From assembly GCA_035632315.1 (NCBI GenBank), contig DASQGZ010000020.1:1-18812 (forward strand): a stretch of DNA of 18,812 nucleotides, written 5' to 3'. Positions 1 to 6,687 of the stretch are shown piece by piece. Source of the stretch: JAFDZW01 sp035632315 (GTDB taxonomy: Bacteria > Bacteroidota > Ignavibacteria > Palsa-1295). Position 1 is the stretch's first letter. Each line of letters begins with the position of its first letter. The notes under the pieces are model-generated. The model was given only the letters and a program-made list of their open reading frames with translations. It made no database searches and was not told the origin of the DNA. The translations under genes and the position numbers were made by a program.

Positions 1-639
1 TGAGGGGAAGATGTCTAACGGCACATAGCTGTTCTTATTATCAGGACTTGGGATTTTAATGCCGTTGACGGAGGTATAATTGTACCGTTTGTCCATACCG
101 CGAATGATCGCGTACTGTGCATCGCCTGTTGTCGTTCGCGTCATTGTGACGCCGGCGACACGCTGAGAAACGTTGGCGACATTAATATCCGGTGATATTT
201 CGATCGCCCGAGCAGAGACGGCACTGACAACCTGATCGGAATTTCGCTCCGTAAGCTGCGCTTCCGATTCACTGCCATGTTCGGCCTTAGCGGTGACTGT
301 TACTCCTTGCCCTTTTACACTTCTATAAACCAGAGCAATATCAATTGTGACATCAGGCGCATCGGAACGCAGAACGATCGTGGAATCGTATGCTTGATAG
401 CCTGCAGAACTGACGTTTATCGTGATCGTGCCTTCAGATACGCCGTTGATCTTGTAACTCCCGTCGAGTCTGCTTTTTGTGCCTTTGCCCGAGCCGGCGA
501 TCTTGACGATCGCGCCGATGACGGGCTCGTTCGTCCGCGAATCGCGAACGATGCCGCTCACCGTCGAAGCATAAAGAGCATTGTGAATGAAAACAATGAT
601 AGCAAAAGCAAGAAGTAAGATTTTTCTCAAATTGCCCAC
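1..639 (-). CDS. TonB-dependent outer-membrane receptor, N-terminal part (runs off left edge)
   Basis: This is the first 213 codons of an outer-membrane TonB-dependent receptor, a class that imports large ligands using TonB energy. The chosen start is GTG at 639; an in-frame GTG at 675 and a TTG at 630 are alternatives. From 639 there is a clear signal peptide: residues 5-6 Arg-Lys, a hydrophobic core at about 7-18, and probable cleavage after the Ala in LYA at residue 24. Residues about 26-110 form a carboxypeptidase-regulatory-like domain (SGIVRD, EPVIGAIV, DGSYKI motifs). From about residue 130 a plug domain begins, with the motifs RVAGV, AIIRGMD, RYNYTSVNG and YVPLDIFP that are common in Bacteroidota receptors. 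The beta-barrel lies outside the window. No good Shine-Dalgarno sequence is visible, which is normal in this group. The ligand cannot be predicted. The gene lies 93 nt downstream of a T9SS cargo gene on the same strand, across a terminator-like hairpin. Confidence 0.9.
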   Translation of the reverse strand, partial: MGNLRKILLLAFAIIVFIHNALYASTVSGIVRDSRTNEPVIGAIVKIAGSGKGTKSRLDGSYKINGVSEGTITINVSSAGYQAYDSTIVLRSDAPDVTIDIALVYRSVKGQGVTVTAKAEHGSESEAQLTERNSDQVVSAVSARAIEISPDINVANVSQRVAGVTMTRTTTGDAQYAIIRGMDKRYNYTSVNGIKIPSPDNKNSYVPLDIFPS

Positions 640-683
640 GATCTGACTGAAATTAACTCTATGAATTTTCCGCACTCTTATGA

Positions 684-715
684 AAGAAGCCCGGACCGAA
701 TATGCCGGGCTTCTT
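684..715 (-). terminator. Hairpin terminator after the 631-aa T9SS cargo gene
   Basis: An 11-bp stem, with arms 684-694 and 705-715 and a core GAAGCCCGG/CCGGGCTTC around a 10-nt loop, begins 17 nt past the stop codon of the minus-strand gene at 733. On the minus strand the stem is followed only by a short U-poor tail (TTTCAT), so termination may be incomplete. The receptor start at 639 lies 45 nt further on. Confidence 0.7.
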
Positions 716-732
716 CCTCTGTGTAGTCGTTG

Positions 733-2628
733 TTACTCTTTCACAAATTTGAGCGAACGTTCTATATGAAGCGCTTCGTCAATAATATGAATGATGTACA
801 TCCCGGATGCAAGCTTCGATGTATTGACCGAAGCATACTTTTCTGGCGTACTTGTTGAAAGCACCGTCTTTCCGGAAAGATCGAGAATCGCGATTGTCTT
901 TGACCCTTCGGAAGGAGCCGAGACAATAATATAATCGGCTGCCGGATTCGGATAGACGGCATAATCCATGTTGATCGAGGTACTTCCCTCAACTGCGGAA
1001 GAGCTGGGATCTCCCATCACAGTTATGTTGTCAAATCTGTTATTCCCGCTGGAACTGAGCGGAATTCCTCCGAATTTTATTCTTAGGATGAGATTAGAGT
1101 TATTATTTACCGTTTGATCAGTTCCAAAATTCAAATTCACACGGCCAAAGAATGTTACACCCTGATATTGCGCTTGCGTTACATCAAGGGTGTCGGCAAT
1201 TCCATTAATCATGACTCCTTTTTTCCAGGTAATCCCGCCATCGACGCTATAATCAAAATGTTCAGTCGCCGGCGCATCCGGGATGCCCGATGATTGCAGC
1301 GCATACGACAAAGATATATTTTTATAGCCTGTCGTCGGAATCAACAGACGAAGCTCCATGCTGTCCGTAGGATTGCGGACACGCAATCCCCATACCGGTG
1401 CCGCACCAAATTGTGCATTGATGGTATCTCCGGGAACATTGTCGAGATACCCTGCATAGGTCGAGGAAACATTAGACTCCAACTTATAAACGATCGCTGC
1501 CGTCGTATTATCGAATATCGAGAAATCCGGAGCAATCGAAGGGATACCCGGATTATGATATACTTTCGTCAGGTTATTGAAATCCCAATAGTGAATAACA
1601 CGATTCTTTTTGGGATCGATACTGACGATCACGAATGTCTGTGATTTTCCAATGGTGCCTTCGGCATCTTTAACCCGAACAATTCCGTTGGACGTCGGCG
1701 TGTTGGGTACAACCCAATCGTATGTGGTTGCAGTTGTAGTGCCCACGGAGCTCCATGTTGTCCCGCCATCGGTAGAATATTCAAGAGTCTTTGTCGAACC
1801 GACGCCATTTAAAGTATCGAACGCAATTGTTGTATGTTTTCCTACAACAAGAATATTATTACCGGGCTGTTTCAGCGTAATGACCGGGGGCGGTCCGTGG
1901 CTGGCGCCATTTCCTTCGAATGTAAAATTATCAAGGCGGTTATTGCCACTGGTATGATTTGCCCCGTTTCTGAAGCGGATACGAAGCACGAAATTCGGAT
2001 TGTTCCCAACCGCAGGATCGGCAGACAGATCAACCGTCACGAGACCCCAGTTTACATCACCCTGATACATATTCCACAGTGTGCTGACCGTATCGCTCAG
2101 TCTGCCGTTGACTTTCATCCCGCCGGCTAGGCCGCTCTTCCACGTCTTGCCGCTGTCAATGCTGTAATCAAACCAATCGGTAGAGTCTCCGTTGGTATTG
2201 CTCGACGATTGCAGCGCATACTTAAAGACAATGTTGCTAAAACCTGTCGTCGGAGCATAAATGCGAAGCTCCATGCTGTCGAGCGGATTGCGCAGACGTA
2301 GCGCATTATTACCGCCGCTGCCGGTCGGGACAACCGTTAACCGAGCATTAATGCTATCGACACCCGCGACCGGATCGATATAGCGTTTCGATGCCGTTAA
2401 CGATGTGCCCGGAAGCAGATAATACGTGACACGGGCTTTTGATTTATCCAGCGCCGAATAATCTGCCGTGATGTCCGGGATCGTCGGCGTTGCCGGTGTG
2501 ATCGTTGCCGTTGGCGTATTGTCTAAGTTCCAGTAGTGAATAAGGGTTTTCGATGTTTGCGCATGAGCAGTAATTGCGAAAAATAGAACGATCGCAATTA
2601 AAAATGTACGTTGTAATTGTTTTTTCAT
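733..2628 (-). CDS. T9SS-sorted secreted protein with duplicated choice-of-anchor-like module (631 aa)
   Basis: This is a secreted or surface protein of unknown ligand. A signal peptide spans residues 1-23, with cleavage most likely after AHA, giving mature N-terminal Gln24. Two homologous modules follow, at residues about 28-239 and 344-539. Each starts with IHYW, then a RLRNP/RVRNP-(L/T)DSMELR segment, PTTGF/PTTGY, a YALQSS strand, FDYS-D-G-TWK, and ends with GNNR(L/F)DN(F/I)T. Between them, at about 246-337, is an Ig-like segment with YSTDGGTTW. Residues about 556-631 are a type IX secretion sorting domain: YPNPAADY, ILDLSGK and SGMYIIHI motifs, ending in a short basic tail. Proteins with this tail cross the outer membrane by the Por/T9SS machinery and are often anchored to the surface. 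No enzyme motif is visible, so an adhesive or carbohydrate-binding role is only a guess. The modules resemble the jelly-roll-type domains common in T9SS proteins. Confidence 0.9.
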   Translation of the reverse strand: MKKQLQRTFLIAIVLFFAITAHAQTSKTLIHYWNLDNTPTATITPATPTIPDITADYSALDKSKARVTYYLLPGTSLTASKRYIDPVAGVDSINARLTVVPTGSGGNNALRLRNPLDSMELRIYAPTTGFSNIVFKYALQSSSNTNGDSTDWFDYSIDSGKTWKSGLAGGMKVNGRLSDTVSTLWNMYQGDVNWGLVTVDLSADPAVGNNPNFVLRIRFRNGANHTSGNNRLDNFTFEGNGASHGPPPVITLKQPGNNILVVGKHTTIAFDTLNGVGSTKTLEYSTDGGTTWSSVGTTTATTYDWVVPNTPTSNGIVRVKDAEGTIGKSQTFVIVSIDPKKNRVIHYWDFNNLTKVYHNPGIPSIAPDFSIFDNTTAAIVYKLESNVSSTYAGYLDNVPGDTINAQFGAAPVWGLRVRNPTDSMELRLLIPTTGYKNISLSYALQSSGIPDAPATEHFDYSVDGGITWKKGVMINGIADTLDVTQAQYQGVTFFGRVNLNFGTDQTVNNNSNLILRIKFGGIPLSSSGNNRFDNITVMGDPSSSAVEGSTSINMDYAVYPNPAADYIIVSAPSEGSKTIAILDLSGKTVLSTSTPEKYASVNTSKLASGMYIIHIIDEALHIERSLKFVKE

Positions 2629-3037
2629 ATTGTGAGCAATTAAAAAATTGGCACCTTCAGAATTTTACAGCCAAGCCCATATCATTGTTTGCGCGTGGTA
2701 CCGCGGCGTTCGCAAACACGACGTGCAGTGCAAGAAGAGAGAACTGCGGGGGCATTTTCTCAGTATGCGACAGAAAAAAGCACGCTACGAGTGCCACACT
2801 TTTTTCAACAGCGTACAAAAATAGAAGACCTATATTTCCAAAGTATTTCTAAAACGGAAAGAATATGTTATGCGCAGGGGAATTGATAAAAAATGTTGCG
2901 ACAGACAAAAAGTAGCTGCACAAATGATGTAATTGTTACATATTCGTTAAGAAAAGAATACGAATTGTTATAATACCAAAGAGGTATTCTCTACTTTCAA
3001 AGAGAATACCTCTGTACACTGCAAGAGCAGTTAGGAA
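2629..3037. other. 409-nt intergenic region without a convincing gene
   Basis: Short open frames here have no recognisable protein features and I do not call them. The region is AT-rich at its right half. It holds a hairpin at 2687-2717 (arms GTTTGCG and CGCAAAC, with GGTACC near the loop) in the presumed 5' leader of the 631-aa cargo gene. On the minus strand TATTTTTG (2816-2823) matches the Bacteroidota -7 element TAnnTTTG, but the nearest TTTG upstream (2839-2842) is spaced only 15 nt away instead of about 19, so I treat it as a weak promoter candidate. The pirin terminator occupies the right end. Confidence 0.6.
2980..3013 (-). terminator. Terminator hairpin downstream of the pirin gene
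   Basis: A perfect 13-bp inverted repeat (AGAGGTATTCTCT at 2980-2992 and its complement at 3001-3013) has an 8-nt loop. It begins 24 nt past the pirin stop codon. On the minus strand it is followed by TTTGGTATTAT, a weak U-rich tail. The stem is symmetrical enough to act from either direction, but no plus-strand gene ends here. Confidence 0.7.
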
Positions 3038-3733
3038 TTAATTTAGATCGAACAGAAGAAAATGGGAATTCTCATTTGCCGTGACCGATAATTTTGTTTC
3101 ATCGGTGATCGCGGCGCCGTCACCTTTCGAGAGTTCATTCCCGCCAATCGACAGTGAACCGGAAATAACCTGAAGCCATGCGCCTCTGCCGGAGGACAGA
3201 TCGTAATTGAGATTCTCACCTTTATCAAGCATTGAAGCAAATACTTTTGCATCCTGATTGATCGTTACCGAGCCATCGGCCCCATCAGAGCTGGCGACAA
3301 GACGAAGCCGGTTCTTTTTATCGGCATCTTCAAATCTTTTTTGCTCATAACTTGGCGTCAGATTTTTTACATTCGGAAAGATCCAGATCTGATAGAGATA
3401 GAGTTCTTTATCGAAGGGATTGAACTCGCTGTGAAAAACGCCGGTGCCGGCGGTCATTCGCTGAACGTCACCTGCTGCGATAACGCCTTTGTTTCCCATG
3501 CTGTCCTCGTGCTCAACCGCGCCGCCGAGAACATACGTGATGATTTCCATATCTCGGTGCGGGTGCATCCCGAAACCTTGACCGGAAGCGATCTTATCTT
3601 CGTTCATGACACGCAATGTACGAAAATGCACCCAACTGTCGTCATGGTAATCGGCAAATGAAAATGTATGGTGGGTATCTAGCCATCCCCAATTGACATG
3701 TCCGCGCTCATTCGCTTTTCTGATCGTGATCAT
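3038..3733 (-). CDS. Pirin-family bicupin protein (YhhW/YhaK-like, putative quercetin 2,3-dioxygenase)
   Basis: A 231-residue bicupin that matches the E. coli YhhW type over its full length, including the opening RKANERGH, WLD, HTFSFA, and the block HPHRDMEIITYVL. The four metal ligands of the N-terminal cupin are all present: His57 and His59 (HPH), His101 and Glu103 (HSE). YhhW-type pirins bind iron or another divalent metal and can oxidise quercetin in vitro, but the physiological substrate is unknown and related pirins act as redox sensors or enzyme regulators. No signal peptide is present, so the protein is cytoplasmic. The C-terminal cupin (about 150-231) lacks an obvious ligand set, as usual. 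The gene stands alone, with a terminator on each side on its own strand. The ATG at 3733 gives the standard family N-terminus. Confidence 0.93.
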   Translation of the reverse strand: MITIRKANERGHVNWGWLDTHHTFSFADYHDDSWVHFRTLRVMNEDKIASGQGFGMHPHRDMEIITYVLGGAVEHEDSMGNKGVIAAGDVQRMTAGTGVFHSEFNPFDKELYLYQIWIFPNVKNLTPSYEQKRFEDADKKNRLRLVASSDGADGSVTINQDAKVFASMLDKGENLNYDLSSGRGAWLQVISGSLSIGGNELSKGDGAAITDETKLSVTANENSHFLLFDLN

Positions 3734-3807
3734 ACGTTCGTATTGTTTTTATTAATAGACGGTTATACGAAATACATACGCAAAGTTGCTGTAGGATTGA
3801 GGGTAAT

Positions 3808-3856
3808 AAAAAAGCCTGCGGAGGTCACTTCAACAGAAGCATTGCTCGACGCAGGC
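3808..3856 (-). terminator. Terminator-like hairpin with U6 tract upstream of pirin
   Basis: On the minus strand a 7-bp GC-rich stem (GCCTGCG, arms 3850-3856 and 3814-3820) is followed directly by TTTTTT (3808-3813). The 29-nt loop contains its own small stem, CTTC/GAAG, at 3828-3839. No minus-strand gene ends upstream, because the neighbouring gene is divergent. It therefore either terminates an unannotated small RNA, acts as an attenuator in the pirin leader (75 nt before the ATG), or is a relic. Confidence 0.6.
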
Positions 3857-3861
3857 TGTAT

Positions 3862-3900
3862 CCGCGTTATTCATAAGAATTATGAGGTTTGTTTACGCGG
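3862..3900. other. Second structured element (nested hairpin) next to the U6 terminator
   Basis: An outer stem CCGCGT (3862-3867)/ACGCGG (3895-3900) encloses an inner 6-bp stem TCATAA (3871-3876)/TTATGA (3880-3885) with a 3-nt loop. It lies immediately 5', on the minus strand, of the U6 hairpin at 3808-3856, so the two could form one folded transcript of about 95 nt. No known RNA family is recognised. Confidence 0.4.
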
Positions 3901-3962
3901 TGCTAAATAAGAACTCGACGCGCCTGATTTTGTTACACCTGACCGTGAACAATTCAAGTGAT

Positions 3963-4790
3963 ATGAACATGCGTTGGCGTATCCCATTATTTTTTATAGC
4001 GATAATCTTCGCAAGCTGCGCGAAGAAAGAGCCGGAGCCTCAGTCGAATCAATCGAACATTTCGTCGCGACCACAATCGGCGCCGCCGGTAGACACATAC
4101 GAAATCGTGAACACTTACCCACACGACCCCACTGCGTTCACCGAAGGCCTGCAATTTTATAACGGAGAATTATATGAAAGCACCGGGCTCGAAGGATATT
4201 CGACTCTGCGCCGTGTCGAACTTGCGACCGGTAAAGTGCTGCAAAAAGTTGATCTGGATCCGAAATATTTTGGCGAAGGGATCGTGATCTTCGACTCCAA
4301 AATTTATCAGCTGACTTATACAACTGAGATCGGTTTTATCTACGATCTCAAAACATTCAAACAGACCTCGACGTGGAATTACCAAGGCCAAGGCTGGTCA
4401 CTGACGAGCGATGGGACAAGTCTCATTATGTCGAACGGAACAGAACGATTGAAATTTCTCGACCCGAATAATCTTTCCGTTGTCAAAACCATTGATGTTC
4501 AGGAATCGGGAATGCCGATCGAGAATGTGAATGAATTGGAGTATATTAAAGGCGAGATCTGGGCAAACATTTGGCGCACCGACCGGATCGTGCGTATTGA
4601 TCCTGCTACCGGAAATGTAAAGGGCTGGATCGACCTTTCTGAGCTGCTGCCGCCTGATGAAATGAAAAATGTCGATGTCCTTAATGGCATCGCTTACGAT
4701 GCAGAGCATGACCGAATTTTCATCACCGGGAAAAATTGGCCGAAGCTCTTTGAAATAAAAATTAAACCCTCGGCACAACATCCGCAATAA
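3963..4790 (+). CDS. Lipoprotein glutaminyl-peptide cyclotransferase (plant/bacterial beta-propeller type)
   Basis: This enzyme converts N-terminal glutamine of proteins to pyroglutamate, releasing ammonia. The family is the five-bladed propeller class (Glu_cyclase_2). The start at 3963 is preferred to the longer open frame from 3882, because it gives a proper lipoprotein signal: Arg4 and Arg6, a hydrophobic core, and the lipobox FASC with Cys19, so the enzyme should be membrane-anchored and face the periplasm. Family signatures run the full 275 residues: FTEGL at 59-63 with the likely catalytic Glu61, ESTGLEGYS (about 72-80), FGEGI, GWSLTSDG (about 144-151), NELEYI (about 190-195), NGIAYD (about 241-246) and FITGKNWPKLFEI (about 253-265). 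A short Ser/Gln/Pro-rich linker follows the lipid anchor. It is the first gene of an operon with prmA, starting 5 nt after its stop codon, and ppx. See the findings for its likely link to Gln-starting exported proteins. Confidence 0.93.
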   Translation: MNMRWRIPLFFIAIIFASCAKKEPEPQSNQSNISSRPQSAPPVDTYEIVNTYPHDPTAFTEGLQFYNGELYESTGLEGYSTLRRVELATGKVLQKVDLDPKYFGEGIVIFDSKIYQLTYTTEIGFIYDLKTFKQTSTWNYQGQGWSLTSDGTSLIMSNGTERLKFLDPNNLSVVKTIDVQESGMPIENVNELEYIKGEIWANIWRTDRIVRIDPATGNVKGWIDLSELLPPDEMKNVDVLNGIAYDAEHDRIFITGKNWPKLFEIKIKPSAQHPQ

Positions 4791-4795
4791 TTCCG

Positions 4796-5671
4796 ATGCA
4801 GCAGATCGAGTATGTTTCGCTCGTTTTTACCGTCCCGCTTGAATACGAGGAAACACTTCAAGGATATTTTCTTACGCGGCACGCTCCGCAAGGATTCGAA
4901 GAACGAGCCGACGGCGCGTTCATTGTTCATTTATTAAAAAAAGAATGGTCATTCGAAGCAGAGAAAAACCTGGCAGCGTTTCTTCATTCTCTCGTCACGG
5001 CAAATGTCACTCTCGACGAAACGATCACTCAGCAAAATACCGATTGGAACGCGGAATGGGAATCGAGCATCGAACCGATCCGAATTACCGACGACCTTGT
5101 GATCGCACCGAGCTGGAAATTGCAAGAAGCCCGTGCATTACATTCGAACCATCTTCTTATCATCGACCCGAAGATGAGTTTCGGTACCGGCCATCACGAA
5201 ACAACACGCCTTTGCCTAAAAAAGACCGAACGAATCGATTGCACTGGCAAAACCATTCTCGATCTCGGTTCCGGCACCGGAATTCTTGCAATGTATGCGA
5301 TGATGCGCGGCGCGAAACATGCCGTTGCCATTGATACCGATGAGTGGGCGTTCGAGAATGCAAAAGAGAATTGTACACGCAACAATTTCTCACTTGATGA
5401 AATAGATGTTCGTCACGGCGATCTTGCAAGTGCCGTAAATGCCGATGAGAAGTTCGATATTATCTTCGCGAACATTCATCGCAATGTATTGCTTGCCATA
5501 AGTTCCGAAATTGCTTCACATCAAGAAGATGGCGATACGCTTATCCTCTCCGGCTTGCTCGAATATGATGCCGACGAAGTGATCGCCGCATACGAATCAT
5601 GTTCATATCATCTTGTCGATCGAATGCAAGAGAACGAGTGGGTCGCGCTCAGATTCGAATTTACAAAATAA
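4796..5671 (+). CDS. prmA: Ribosomal protein L11 methyltransferase
   Basis: PrmA trimethylates lysines and the N-terminus of ribosomal protein L11 using S-adenosylmethionine, in the cytoplasm. The 291 residues fit the family length. The N-terminal substrate-recognition part spans about 1-90, with the linker WNAEWESSIEPI at about 84-95. The diagnostic block DPKMSFGTGHHETT lies at 124-137. The SAM-binding motif I is LDLGSGTG at 155-162, followed by Asp180 (AIDTD) as the ribose-binding acidic residue, and ANIHRNVLL at about 225-233 is the motif-IV region. The HHETT variant, instead of the THPTT seen in enterobacteria, is typical of Bacteroidota-type PrmA. It starts 5 nt after the glutaminyl cyclase stop codon and its own TAA abuts the next ATG, so the three genes are almost certainly co-transcribed. 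Confidence 0.95.
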   Translation: MQQIEYVSLVFTVPLEYEETLQGYFLTRHAPQGFEERADGAFIVHLLKKEWSFEAEKNLAAFLHSLVTANVTLDETITQQNTDWNAEWESSIEPIRITDDLVIAPSWKLQEARALHSNHLLIIDPKMSFGTGHHETTRLCLKKTERIDCTGKTILDLGSGTGILAMYAMMRGAKHAVAIDTDEWAFENAKENCTRNNFSLDEIDVRHGDLASAVNADEKFDIIFANIHRNVLLAISSEIASHQEDGDTLILSGLLEYDADEVIAAYESCSYHLVDRMQENEWVALRFEFTK

Positions 5672-6580
5672 ATGCGCCTCGCTGTTATTGATATTGGCAC
5701 AAACACCATACTGATGCTTATTGCAGAAGTAAGCAGTGGCCAACTGCCAATGATCTTGCGGGATGAACACTCCATTGCACGGCTTGGGAAGGGTGTTGAT
5801 AAAACGCGGCGCATTTCCGATGCAGCATACAAGCGTTTTGCAGAAATTATCCGCCGATACAATGCTCTTATTACTGAATGCAATGTGAGCCGTGTCATCG
5901 CATTTGCAACGAGTGCAATGCGCGATGCTGAAAATCGCGATGATATCATCCGCCGCACAAAAGACGAACTTAGAATTGACATAGAAATTCTCAGCGGCGA
6001 TGATGAAGCCAGATGGAGCTTTCAGGGTGCGCTATTTGGAATTCCGTCCTCAGAACTTAACGGAGTAATTGCAACACTCGACATTGGCGGTGGAAGCACG
6101 GAAATCTCTGTTGGAGAAAATGGAATATACAAGCGAGGAAGCAGCGTAGATATTGGTGCCGTCAGGATCAAAGAGCGATTTCTTGCACACAGTTCGGGTC
6201 AAGAAATTGCTCGTTCGTTTATTCGAGAGCAGCTTCCATCTATTGTCCCAATTTCTCCGAGATCACTTATTGCCGTTGCGGGTACACCGACATCGCTTGC
6301 AGCGATGAAGCATCGGTTAACTCATTTCGATACCAATATAGTCGATGGGACGATCATCCATCGCGATGAACTTCAGGCAATGTTAGAAGAAATGTTCTCG
6401 ATCAGCGCCGAAGAGCTTGTTCGCCGTTATCCGGCTGTCTCGCCTGCTCGGGCAGATATTCTTCCTGCGGGAGCGCTTATTCTTGATGAAGCGATGCTGC
6501 TGCTGAAACTTGAAGAAGCGCGAGTGAGTACGAAAGGAGTGCGGTATGGGATCTTGTTGAGAGAAATAGAACGTATGTGA
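5672..6580 (+). CDS. Ppx/GppA-family phosphatase (short exopolyphosphatase type)
   Basis: A 302-residue ASKHA-fold phosphatase, acting on polyphosphate and/or pppGpp. Visible motifs are DIGTNT (7-12, phosphate 1 loop), FATSAMRDA (78-86), the catalytic-glutamate segment SGDDEARW (108-115, Glu112 aligning with the catalytic Glu121 of E. coli Ppx), LDIGGGSTE (136-144, phosphate 2 loop with Asp137), and VAGTPTSLA (202-210). The usual Glu-Glu pair before ARW is Asp-Glu here, but the catalytic position is kept. The protein lacks the C-terminal HD-like and helical domains of E. coli Ppx/GppA and resembles the compact forms of about 300 residues. It starts immediately after the prmA stop codon (0 nt gap). 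Ppx and GppA activity cannot be told apart from sequence alone. Confidence 0.92.
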   Translation: MRLAVIDIGTNTILMLIAEVSSGQLPMILRDEHSIARLGKGVDKTRRISDAAYKRFAEIIRRYNALITECNVSRVIAFATSAMRDAENRDDIIRRTKDELRIDIEILSGDDEARWSFQGALFGIPSSELNGVIATLDIGGGSTEISVGENGIYKRGSSVDIGAVRIKERFLAHSSGQEIARSFIREQLPSIVPISPRSLIAVAGTPTSLAAMKHRLTHFDTNIVDGTIIHRDELQAMLEEMFSISAEELVRRYPAVSPARADILPAGALILDEAMLLLKLEEARVSTKGVRYGILLREIERM

Positions 6581-6602
6581 CATAGATTTTAGCGTGGGTC
6601 AC

Positions 6603-6637
6603 GAGCTCTCAATTCCCAGTTCTCTATTTTCAATTCT
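6603..6637. repeat. Degenerate 7-base tandem repeat between ppx and purD
   Basis: Five consecutive 7-base units can be read on the plus strand: GAGCTCT, CAATTCC, CAGTTCT, CTATTTT and CAATTCT, most fitting a loose CNATTYY pattern. The array lies in the 107-nt gap between ppx and purD. It resembles the short AATTG-containing heptad arrays seen between genes in several bacterial groups, here largely decayed. Confidence 0.45.
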
Positions 6638-6687
6638 TCCCTCTTCGTAAATTTGTATTTTACCTGTCTTAATAAGAGCACCATTTA

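Noticed and set aside
2574..2886. Two short plus-strand frames in the gap left of pirin
   Set aside because: Neither shows a domain, signal peptide or plausible start, and one overlaps the signal peptide of the cargo gene on the other strand.
3808..3900. tRNA, SRP RNA or a known riboswitch in the structured region
   Set aside because: No T-loop GGTTCGA, no SRP GGAAG loop signature, and no riboswitch core that I could recognise.
3882..3962. Upstream 27-codon extension of the glutaminyl cyclase frame
   Set aside because: It would place the lipoprotein signal internally, and its start lies inside a hairpin; the start at 3963 gives a normal lipobox at Cys19.
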